DNA from: an uncultured Verrucomicrobiota bacterium
GTDB lineage: Bacteria > Verrucomicrobiota > Kiritimatiellia > RFP12 > UBA1067
Assembly (NCBI GenBank): GCA_946631535.1
Contig: CAMPAF010000131.1
Coordinates: 1-7,907, forward strand
Length of the DNA stretch: 7,907 nucleotides
Reading direction: 5' to 3'
How positions within the stretch are numbered: position 1 is the stretch's first letter; the number at the start of each line of letters is the position of its first letter. Made by a program: the position numbers and the translations under genes. Of the stretch, positions 1-6,259 are shown in pieces. The notes below the pieces were generated by a model, which made no database searches, was not told the origin of the DNA, and was given only the letters and a program-made list of their open reading frames with translations.

Positions 1-365
1 TCTTCCAGAAGGAGGAGAAGGTCGACTGGGCGGCGGCGAAGAAGTGCTGCGACGAATACCGCCGCATCCGCAAGTACTTCCCGTGCGACTTCTACAACCA
101 CGGCAGCGCGGGCCTCGACTCCACCGCCTGGGCGATCTGGCAATACAACGACCCGGAAAAGAAGGAGGGGGTGGTGCTCGCGTTCCGCCGCGCGCAATCG
201 CCGTCCAGCCGCGCGACCGTTTCGCTCAAGTGCCTGCCAAAGGACGCGGAGCTGGAAGTGGAGAACCTGGACACCGGCGTGAAGTCCACCATGACCGGCG
301 ATCTGGAGATCAGTCTCCCTGACCGCCGCTCTTCTACGGTACTGCTCTACCGCATAAAACCGTAG
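1..365 (+). CDS. C-terminal fragment of a GH36-type alpha-galactosidase
   Basis: The reading frame enters from the left edge (first full codon at base 3) and ends with TAG at 363-365, leaving about 120 residues. The visible part reads YRRIRKYFPCDFYNHGSAG, then a DSTAWAIWQYNDPE segment, then GVVLAFRRAQSP. This matches the end of the catalytic barrel and the start of the C-terminal beta domain in GH36 (melibiase) enzymes, where an R-KY(F/Y)-(G/C)D(F/Y)Y stretch is followed by W-A-WQ(Y/F)-P and G-V-AFRR. The remaining 70 residues alternate strands in the way of the GH36 C-terminal beta-sandwich and end in a VLLYRIKP strand. The catalytic aspartates would lie upstream, outside the window, so activity and export cannot be judged. 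By family, the enzyme would remove alpha-linked galactose from oligosaccharides. It converges on the symporter gene and so is not in that operon, though a role in galactose-containing substrates fits the dgoD neighbour. Another GH36-related activity is possible. Confidence 0.75.
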   Translation, partial: FQKEEKVDWAAAKKCCDEYRRIRKYFPCDFYNHGSAGLDSTAWAIWQYNDPEKKEGVVLAFRRAQSPSSRATVSLKCLPKDAELEVENLDTGVKSTMTGDLEISLPDRRSSTVLLYRIKP

Positions 366-380
366 CTTGAACCTAGAGGC

Positions 381-1874
381 CTAGGCCGTCTTCCCGTTGC
401 GCGCGGCGAAGACGGCCGCGAGACGGTCTGCTTCGGATGCCGTCGAGCGCGGGGTGGCTAGGGCGACCGCGATGCCGGCCGCCAATGCGATCGCCGTAGC
501 GGGGATCGCCGGGCCTCCGAACGTGAGGCGCACCCATTCCGCGAACGACGGCACGAACAGCACGACCAGGCCAAAGAGCGTTCCCGAGAGGATGGACGCG
601 TATGCGCCCTGCCACGTCGCCCGCCGCCAGAAGCGGCCCAGCAGCATCGTGACGCCTACGCCTGGAAGCAGGGAGCCGACGACCTTCTGGAAGTACGCGA
701 TCACGTCGCCCACGAAGAGCGTGATGACGAACGCGATCGCCAGCGCCACGAGAAGGGCGATGCGGCTCGCGAACGCGTAGTTCTTCTCGGCGATGCGCCG
801 TCCGGTGACCGACGGGACGACGTCCGTGAGGAGGATCGTCACGCCGGATATCGCGTCGGAGCCGCCGCTGCTCATCGTCGCCGACATGCCGCAGATGAGG
901 AACATGAGTCCGACCGCCGGGCCGAGGACGTGCGTCGCCATGTACGAGAACGCGTAGTCGCCGGATTCGAGCGTGTGGCCGTTCCGCACCATTATCGCGT
1001 AGGCGCTCATGCCGATGAGGGCCGTGATGAAGCTCCAGAGGAACATCATGCCGCTCTGGCCGAGGAATGCGCGCCGCGCGACCTTCTCGTCGCGCGACGT
1101 GTAGATGCGCGTACGGTACGTCGGCGTGCCGACGACGCCCATCACTGTGGAGAATACGAGCGCAAGCGCCGCGAGGGCGCCGTAGCTGCCGAGCCCGTAG
1201 AAGCCCATCGCGCCAGGCTTGCCCGCGGCGGCGAACGTCTGCGAGATCGCCTCGTATCCGCCCGCGAGCGGCAGCGCCTTTATCGCGATGAAGGAGAAGC
1301 CGCCGACGATCGCGCAGAACTGGATCACGTCCGCCTTCACCACGGCCACGTACCCGCCGATGAACACGTACGCGCCGAAGCCGCATACCGTGATCAGCTT
1401 GCACCATGTCGGGTCGATGCCCAAGACGTAGGAAAGGTACTTGGAGCCGCCGTTGACGTGGTTGCCGATCCAGATGATCTCGATCACGAACATCATGAAG
1501 CCCATGAGCTTGCGCACGCGGGCGTCGCCGCCGTAGTAGAACTGCGCCTCCTCGCTCATCGTGATGAACCCCTTGCCGCGGATCGAGACGAACGAGGTGA
1601 GGACGAGCAGCCCGAGCGCGCTGCCGAGACCGAAGATCGCACCGCCCCAGCCGTGGTTGAAGCCGTCGCCGATGGCGCCGATGGACGAACCTGTGCCGAT
1701 GATCGTCGCGCCGAGCGTGCAGAAGATGAGGAAGAGGCTCATGTCGCTGCCGCCCGTGAGGAACTTCTCGCCCTCGCGCTTGCCGCGGCTGCCGAAGAAC
1801 CCCACGCCGATGACGAACGCCATCCATACGATGAATCCGCCAAGGAACAGAGGTATGTATTTAGGATCAAGCAT
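381..1874 (-). CDS. Sodium:solute symporter (SSS family)
   Basis: A 497-residue, strongly hydrophobic protein with the length and layout of the SSS family (about 13 membrane helices), which moves sugars, sugar acids, amino acids or other small solutes into the cell with sodium. Helix 1 begins near residue 8. An extramembrane stretch with FLTGGSDMS (38-46) follows, as is usual in the family. The region IGGYVAVVKADVIQF (172-186) matches the conserved GG-AV-TD-Q signature. MSATMSSGGSDAISG (330-344) falls where the family's sodium-site helix carries paired serines, and SS at 335-336 could supply those ligands. The start at 1874 is supported by AGGAGA seven bases upstream. It is the last gene of the block, 31 bases after the PHP-like gene. 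The substrate cannot be read from sequence; a sugar acid or sugar released by the neighbouring enzymes is a guess from context. Confidence 0.9.
   Translation of the reverse strand: MLDPKYIPLFLGGFIVWMAFVIGVGFFGSRGKREGEKFLTGGSDMSLFLIFCTLGATIIGTGSSIGAIGDGFNHGWGGAIFGLGSALGLLVLTSFVSIRGKGFITMSEEAQFYYGGDARVRKLMGFMMFVIEIIWIGNHVNGGSKYLSYVLGIDPTWCKLITVCGFGAYVFIGGYVAVVKADVIQFCAIVGGFSFIAIKALPLAGGYEAISQTFAAAGKPGAMGFYGLGSYGALAALALVFSTVMGVVGTPTYRTRIYTSRDEKVARRAFLGQSGMMFLWSFITALIGMSAYAIMVRNGHTLESGDYAFSYMATHVLGPAVGLMFLICGMSATMSSGGSDAISGVTILLTDVVPSVTGRRIAEKNYAFASRIALLVALAIAFVITLFVGDVIAYFQKVVGSLLPGVGVTMLLGRFWRRATWQGAYASILSGTLFGLVVLFVPSFAEWVRLTFGGPAIPATAIALAAGIAVALATPRSTASEADRLAAVFAARNGKTA
384..417. terminator. 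Perfect 10-bp hairpin at a convergent gene end, possible bidirectional terminator
   Basis: GGCCGTCTTC (384-393) is followed after 14 bases by its exact reverse complement GAAGACGGCC (408-417). The stem lies inside the last codons of the minus-strand symporter, directly beside its stop codon, and 18 bases past the stop of the plus-strand GH36 gene. A second small stem, CCTAG-AGGC-CTAGG (372-385), partly overlaps it in the 15-base gap. Neither strand shows a T-run after the stem, so this is not a classical intrinsic terminator. The position at a tail-to-tail junction is what suggests a function in ending transcription or protecting the 3' end. The stem could also be chance in GC-rich coding sequence. 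Confidence 0.4.
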
Positions 1875-1881
1875 TTCTCAG

Positions 1882-1887
1882 TCTCCT
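1882..1887 (-). promoter_or_regulatory. Ribosome binding site of the SSS symporter
   Basis: The minus strand reads AGGAGA seven bases before the ATG at 1874, a good Shine-Dalgarno match. It fixes the start of the symporter and contrasts with dgoD, which has none. Confidence 0.75.
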
Positions 1888-1905
1888 GCCATGGTTCATA
1901 TCCGC

Positions 1906-3207
1906 TTATCTGACCAGGCCATTGCTGTCGGGCACGAGCATGTACGGCTGGGAGAATAGCTCTTCGCCAGAACCGTCCAGCGCATACGCCTTGATGCGCG
2001 CGAAGACGTGCGCGCCATTGCGCGGACCGCTCGCGGAATACTGGCCTTCCATCGTCCATTTCACGGACTTCCCCTTCGTCTCCTTCACCTTGCCGACGCC
2101 AGTGATGACCTCCAGGCGGGCGGGCTTGTCGGTTTCGGCCTCGACCGTCGTGTCGTGGAACGAGATGCGCGTGAACTTCAGTTCGTTCAGCCCGCGCAGC
2201 GCGCCGTAGAAGTTCCCGTCGCGGTACGCCTTCAGGCAGGCGTGGACGCTCCGCTCCGGCGTGACGAGCACGTTCACGCCGAACGAATCGTCCTTGCGGC
2301 GGATGTTGTGGTCGGGCACGAAGAAGCCGAAGCACTGCCGCCCCGTCGCCAGCACCCAGTCCCAGTATTTCTCGCCGTTTCCGCGGCCGCCCTCAATCAC
2401 CTCCATGCCGAGCACGCGCGGGTCGTGGTCGAGGATGCTCAGGATGAGCGGCCTGTAGTAGGCCGACCACACGGGATGGTTGATCGTCACGCCGCCGCCG
2501 TCGGGGTAGATCAGCCCCTCGATCATGCGGTCGATGGCCGTGCTCCATAGCTCGCCGGAACCGAAGTCGTAGCCGCCGCGCACGCCGGTCTGGAAACGGC
2601 GCCGTTCCCACTGGTCGAACGTGCCGGAGGCGAACATCGAGCCGGGCGAGTTCATGTGCAGGCGTGGGATGCGCTTTCCGTTTTCGTAGTAGAAGTTGTG
2701 GTGCTCCGCGTTCGGCGCCTCCAAGACGCCTTCCGGCAGGGGCTTGAATATCTTACCGCCCTCGCGGAACGGATATTCCTTCTGCAGCTCCTGCGGCAGC
2801 TCCTTGATCCACTGTCCGACGATCTTGTTCCAGTCGAACGGGCCCTGCACGCGCTTCTTCGCCACCGTCACGGGGAAGTCGTGGTGGAGCCGGTAGTAGT
2901 TCTCCGTCATCTTCGCGAGCGGATACCACGGCGCGCTCGGGTAGTAGTTGGAGAGCGTGAGGAACTCTATGCGCCTGAGGATCACGTCGAGGTCCTCCTG
3001 CGTCTTGCAGTGCATGTGCGTCGTGCCGCGTATCTGCTGCGCCGTGGACCAGTCGATCCCCTGATAGGGATGCCGGTTGCGGGGCGGCGCTTTTTCTCCC
3101 GTGGCGGTCGCAACAGGTTGCGCCCCTCCCGGTTGGGCGTGTTCGCCGAGCGCGCCGTATGCCGCCAGTGCCGCCGAAGCGGCCAGAAACTCTTTACGTG
3201 TCGTCAT
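1906..3207 (-). CDS. Secreted PHP-like metal-dependent hydrolase, substrate unknown
   Basis: A 433-residue protein. The N-terminus MTTRKEFLAASAALAAYGAL looks like a Tat-type signal with RK in place of the usual RR (TRKEFL resembles S/T-R-R-x-F-L), so export is likely. RGTTHMHCKTQEDLD (60-74) holds the H-x-H pair (H64, H66) typical of PHP-domain phosphoesterases. Further possible ligands are H169/H170 (AEHH), H244 (TINHPVW), E269/E272 (GMEVIEGG) and D299/H300 (PDHN), in the order expected for PHP proteins. The second canonical motif (ITDH) appears as LSNYYPS (85-91), so the metal site must differ from the standard one. From about 340 on, the sequence is beta-rich (KFTRISFHDTTVEAE), perhaps an accessory sandwich domain. 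The start at 3207 has AAAGGA eight bases upstream. It lies 48 bases after the OPT gene and 31 before the SSS gene, with the same orientation. The catalytic role is inferred from motifs only; I cannot name a substrate. Confidence 0.65.
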   Translation of the reverse strand: MTTRKEFLAASAALAAYGALGEHAQPGGAQPVATATGEKAPPRNRHPYQGIDWSTAQQIRGTTHMHCKTQEDLDVILRRIEFLTLSNYYPSAPWYPLAKMTENYYRLHHDFPVTVAKKRVQGPFDWNKIVGQWIKELPQELQKEYPFREGGKIFKPLPEGVLEAPNAEHHNFYYENGKRIPRLHMNSPGSMFASGTFDQWERRRFQTGVRGGYDFGSGELWSTAIDRMIEGLIYPDGGGVTINHPVWSAYYRPLILSILDHDPRVLGMEVIEGGRGNGEKYWDWVLATGRQCFGFFVPDHNIRRKDDSFGVNVLVTPERSVHACLKAYRDGNFYGALRGLNELKFTRISFHDTTVEAETDKPARLEVITGVGKVKETKGKSVKWTMEGQYSASGPRNGAHVFARIKAYALDGSGEELFSQPYMLVPDSNGLVR

Positions 3208-3215
3208 GCCAGTTG

Positions 3216-3221
3216 TCCTTT
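3216..3221 (-). promoter_or_regulatory. Ribosome binding site of the PHP-like gene
   Basis: The minus strand carries AAAGGA eight bases upstream of the ATG at 3207. This supports that start, which also gives a sensible signal peptide. Confidence 0.65.
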
Positions 3222-3255
3222 CTGCTTGGTTTCATTTCGTGGGCCTCGTTGCAGT

Positions 3256-4986
3256 TCAAATCAGCGCCAGGATCGCGATGATGATTCCGCAGAGGCCCTC
3301 GCCGGCGACAAGTCCCGCGGAGAACAGCGTGCCGACGTCCTCGGCCTTCGAAGCCTCTTCGCTCCTCCGCCGCGACACGGCCCAGCGCAGAAGCCCGCCC
3401 GCGAACATCGTCACGCTCAGCCCGACGGGAAGGTACATGCCGATCGCGACCGGCATCACCGGCACGCGCAGAAGTGCGAGGACCGCCGCGATGGCAGCGC
3501 CGATGCCGATTAGGTTCCAGGGCAGGCCGCCCTCCATGATCCCTTCGACGATTTCCTTCATCAGCATCGCCTGCGGCGCGGAGATCGCATCGCTTCCGAA
3601 TCCCCACGCCTTGTGCAGGAGCACGAGCACGCCTCCGATGGCCAGCGCGGACGCGGTGACGCCGACAAGCTCGCCGACTTGCTGCTTCCACGGCGTCGCG
3701 CCAAGCAGGTTTCCCGTCTTGAGATCCTGTGCGGTGTCGCCCGCTATCGCCGCGACGATGCAGACGACGCTTCCGATCGCGATCGCCGCGGTCATGCCTG
3801 CCGCGCCGACGGAACCGGTTTCCTTTAGGACCAGGGTGGAGACGACAAGCGTGGCGATAGTCATGCCGGACACCGGATTGTTCGAGCTGCCGACGAGTCC
3901 GACCATGCGCGCGGACACCGCCGCGAAGAAGAAGCCGAAGATGGCGATCAGGAGCGCCCCAATAAACGACACGGGCACGGCCGGTACAAGCCAGATGAAG
4001 ACGACCACGCAGGCCAGGCACCCGATGACGGTCTTCATCGGGAGATCCCGTCCGCCGTCGCGTTCCGCGCCGTCCTCTCCGTTCGGTGCGCCCTTGAGCG
4101 GCTTGAACGCATGGAGGAATGTCGGCAGCGACCTGACGAGCGATACGAAGCCGCCGACGGCGATGGCCCCTGCGCCGACATAGCGCACATAGTTGCGCCA
4201 GATGTCCTTCACGCTCCCCGCGTCCCACAGGGAGGCGGCCTCCGGAACCGTCGCGACGAGAATGGGCATCATCACCATCCACCCGAGCATCGCGCCGCCG
4301 AACAGGAATGCGGATATCTTCGGCCCTACGATGTATCCGACGCCCAGGAGCGCGGGCGAAACGTCAAACCCCACCGCACCGCGGACGAGCTTGACGGGCC
4401 AGAGAAACGTCTCGGGAATCCATTGGAGCCATCCCGTCACGAACTTGACGGCCGCCGCCACTCCAAGTCCGGCAAACACGTTCTTCGCGTTCTTCGCGCC
4501 CGCCTCGCCCGCGCGCAGCACGTCCGCGCAGGCAAGTCCTTCGGGATATGTCAACGTCTTGTCCGCCACGATCAGCGGGCGCCTCAGCGGCACCATCAGC
4601 AGGACGCCGAGCGTTCCGCCCGCAAGGGCAATCAGCGTGACGGACAGAAGTTCGGGCACGGCGAAATCCGCAGGACGTTCCCCCGCCCACAGGTACAGCG
4701 CCGGCAGGGTGAAGATCGCGCCGGCCGCCAACGACTCGCCTGCGCTGCCGATCGTCTGCACCATGTTGTTCTCGAGGATGGAATCGCGGCGCAGGACAAA
4801 GCGCAGCACGCCCATCGAGATCACCGCGGCCGGGACCGAGGCCGAAACCGTCAGCCCCACGCGGAGCCCGAGATAGGCGTTCGCGGCCCCGAACACGACT
4901 GCCAGCAGCACGCCCAGGACGATGGCCGTGATGGTCAGTTCCTTTTCTTTGCTTGAGTCCGCGTTCTTCATGCGATCGGTTACCAT
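3256..4986 (-). CDS. OPT-family oligopeptide/metal-chelate transporter
   Basis: A 576-residue, polytopic membrane protein of the OPT superfamily (bacterial branch), which takes up peptides or metal chelates with protons. Conserved OPT blocks appear in order: NAYLGLRVGLTVSASVPAAV (36-55), ENNMVQTIGSAGESLAAG (72-89), TYPEGLACADVLRAGE (146-161), SSNNPVSGMTIATL (367-380), GDTAQDLKTGNLLGATP (416-432), LPVGLSVTMFAGG (519-531) and AGEGLCGII (561-569). The length suits prokaryotic members, so the gene appears intact. Two starts are possible: ATG at 4986, which overlaps the dgoD stop as ATGGTAA, or ATG at 4971 (571 residues). Neither has a clear Shine-Dalgarno, which favours coupling to dgoD translation. 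The frame stays open far upstream through dgoD, but that extension is a shadow. The substrate is unknown. Its place between dgoD and a secreted hydrolase hints that it may import something other than plain peptides, which is inference only. Confidence 0.9.
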   Translation of the reverse strand: MVTDRMKNADSSKEKELTITAIVLGVLLAVVFGAANAYLGLRVGLTVSASVPAAVISMGVLRFVLRRDSILENNMVQTIGSAGESLAAGAIFTLPALYLWAGERPADFAVPELLSVTLIALAGGTLGVLLMVPLRRPLIVADKTLTYPEGLACADVLRAGEAGAKNAKNVFAGLGVAAAVKFVTGWLQWIPETFLWPVKLVRGAVGFDVSPALLGVGYIVGPKISAFLFGGAMLGWMVMMPILVATVPEAASLWDAGSVKDIWRNYVRYVGAGAIAVGGFVSLVRSLPTFLHAFKPLKGAPNGEDGAERDGGRDLPMKTVIGCLACVVVFIWLVPAVPVSFIGALLIAIFGFFFAAVSARMVGLVGSSNNPVSGMTIATLVVSTLVLKETGSVGAAGMTAAIAIGSVVCIVAAIAGDTAQDLKTGNLLGATPWKQQVGELVGVTASALAIGGVLVLLHKAWGFGSDAISAPQAMLMKEIVEGIMEGGLPWNLIGIGAAIAAVLALLRVPVMPVAIGMYLPVGLSVTMFAGGLLRWAVSRRRSEEASKAEDVGTLFSAGLVAGEGLCGIIIAILALI

Positions 4987-6128
4987 TCCGCCACGCTGCC
5001 GTCGGCGTGGCGCCAGACGGGGTTCTTCCAGTTGTGGGGCGTCTTGTTCTCCTCGACGACGAGCTCCTTGTTCACCTCCACGCCGAGGCCGGGCAGCTTC
5101 GGCAGCTCCACCCAGCCGTCGGTGAACGCGAAGTCGTCCTTGTTGGTCACGTAGTCGAGCACGGTCTTGCCCACGTTGTAGTGGATGCCGATCGACTGCT
5201 CCTGGATGACGGCGTTGTAGCACGTGGCGTCGACCTGCAGGCAGGCCGCGAGCGCTATGGGGCCGAGCGGACAGTGCGGCGCGAGCGCCACGTCGTACGC
5301 CTCGGCCATGGCGGCGATCTTCTTCACCTCGGTGAGGCCGCCAGCGTGGGAGAGGTCGGGCTGGATGATGTCCACGCCGCCCGCGTTCAGGAGGCGCTTG
5401 AAGTCGTACTTGGTGTAGAGCCGCTCGCCCGTCGCGATCGGGATGTCGGCGGCGGCGGCGATCTCCTTGAAGTCCTCCATGTGCTCGCACAGGACCGGCT
5501 CCTCGATGAACATCAGCCCGAACGGCTCCAGTTTCTTCGCGAGGACCTTCGCCATGGGCTTGTGGACGCGTCCGTGGAAGTCGACGGCGATGCCGAAGTC
5601 CTTGCCGCAGGCGTCGCGGATCTCCTGCACGCGCGCGAGCACGGCGTCCACCTTGTCGTAGGTGTCCAGCATCTGCAGTTCCTCGGTTGCGTTCATCTTG
5701 ACGGCCTTGAAGCCGGCGACCATCTTCTCCTTCGCGGCGCGGCCCGTGTCGCCGGGGCGGTCCCCGCCGATCCACGAGTAGACCTTCATGCGGTCGCGGC
5801 AGCGTCCGCCCATCAACTCGTAGCACGGCGCGCCGAACGCCTTGCCCTTGATGTCCCACAGCGCCTGGTCGATGCCGGAGAGCGCGCTCGTCATCACGCC
5901 GCCGCCGCGGTAGAAGCCCGCGCGGTAGATCGTGCTCCAGATGTCCTCGATGCGCGAGGGGTCCTTGCCGACAAGGTAGTCGCGGTACTCCTCCACGCAC
6001 GCCAGCACGGCCTTGGCGTGGCCTTCCAGGACCGCTTCGCCCCACCCGACGAGGCCGCCGTCGGTGACGATTTCCACGAAGCCCCAGCGGGGGCGGACGA
6101 AATACACGTTGACTGCAGAGATTTTCAT
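4980..6128 (-). CDS. dgoD: D-galactonate dehydratase (enolase superfamily)
   Basis: A 382-residue protein, exactly the length of E. coli DgoD and collinear with it as I recall that sequence. It dehydrates D-galactonate to 2-dehydro-3-deoxy-D-galactonate in the cytoplasm, the first step of the DeLey-Doudoroff route. The N-terminal capping domain includes DPSRIEDIW (56-64), YRAGFYRGG (68-76) and SGIDQALWDIKGK (84-96). The barrel carries D183 and H185 (DFHGR), E209 (FIEEP), E235 (ATGER), H285 (APHCPLGP) and E310 (QEQSIGIHYN), the metal ligands and catalytic residues at the E. coli numbering. It ends in WRHADGSVAEW, like E. coli. The start MKIS matches the family start. It heads the minus-strand block and overlaps the OPT gene by 7 bases. 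No ribosome binding site is present, and the promoter lies directly against the ATG. A related acid-sugar dehydratase activity is the main alternative, but the whole-length match makes galactonate most likely. Confidence 0.93.
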   Translation of the reverse strand: MKISAVNVYFVRPRWGFVEIVTDGGLVGWGEAVLEGHAKAVLACVEEYRDYLVGKDPSRIEDIWSTIYRAGFYRGGGVMTSALSGIDQALWDIKGKAFGAPCYELMGGRCRDRMKVYSWIGGDRPGDTGRAAKEKMVAGFKAVKMNATEELQMLDTYDKVDAVLARVQEIRDACGKDFGIAVDFHGRVHKPMAKVLAKKLEPFGLMFIEEPVLCEHMEDFKEIAAAADIPIATGERLYTKYDFKRLLNAGGVDIIQPDLSHAGGLTEVKKIAAMAEAYDVALAPHCPLGPIALAACLQVDATCYNAVIQEQSIGIHYNVGKTVLDYVTNKDDFAFTDGWVELPKLPGLGVEVNKELVVEENKTPHNWKNPVWRHADGSVAEW

Positions 6129-6135
6129 GGCGTCA

Positions 6136-6144
6136 ATTATAGCA
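6136..6144 (-). promoter_or_regulatory. Extended -10 promoter of the dgoD operon (predicted leaderless)
   Basis: The minus strand reads TGCTATAAT: a perfect TATAAT (6141-6136) with the extended TG one base upstream. No convincing -35 lies 16-18 bases upstream, which is tolerated by extended -10 promoters. Counting from the -10 puts +1 at about 6129, one base before the ATG at 6128, so the transcript would have essentially no 5' leader. The lack of a Shine-Dalgarno before dgoD agrees with this. Confidence 0.65.
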
Positions 6145-6178
6145 GATTTTTGAGGAGTTTTGCGGATGCGGAATCTCC

Positions 6179-6207
6179 TTTTCAGGGCGGCTGGATTCTG
6201 CTACAAT
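6179..6207 (+). promoter_or_regulatory. Divergent promoter for the NERD-prc genes
   Basis: TTTTCA (6179-6184, four of six to TTGACA), a 17-base spacer, then TACAAT (6202-6207, five of six) with an extended TG at 6199-6200. The predicted +1 is near 6214, about 42 bases before the NERD gene start and 10 bases before a short upstream ORF. The element resembles the opposing dgoD promoter (TGCTAYAAT in both), so the two form a divergent pair. Confidence 0.55.
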
Positions 6208-6223
6208 AGCGCCCATTCGCAAA

Positions 6224-6259
6224 ATGGCGTCGCTGGCGCGGGGCCTACGTGAACTATGA
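6224..6259 (+). CDS. Possible 11-codon upstream ORF overlapping the NERD gene start
   Basis: ATG at 6224 opens a frame reading MASLARGLREL with a TGA stop at 6257-6259. The stop overlaps the start codon of the NERD gene as ATGA, the arrangement typical of translational coupling. There is no Shine-Dalgarno before it, but the predicted transcript start is only about 10 bases upstream. The NERD gene itself lacks a clear ribosome binding site, so re-initiation from this short ORF would explain its translation. No homology can be claimed for so short a peptide, and the ORF may be fortuitous. Confidence 0.3.
   Translation: MASLARGLREL

Noticed and set aside
930..1913. A 327-residue plus-strand open frame opposite the symporter
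   Set aside because: It is low-complexity Arg/Ala/Glu/His sequence caused by GC-rich codon bias; the minus-strand SSS protein explains this region.
3256..6045. A 929-residue open frame that would fuse the OPT transporter to a long N-terminal region
   Set aside because: The upstream 350 residues are Arg/Gly/Pro-rich shadow sequence antisense-free but out of frame with dgoD on the same strand. The OPT family homology begins near 4986, and dgoD is a full-length match over the same DNA.
4953..6209. A 418-residue plus-strand open frame opposite dgoD
   Set aside because: Its composition is Val/Arg/Leu/His-rich with no recognisable motif, as expected of the antisense of a GC-rich gene. dgoD on the other strand is certain.
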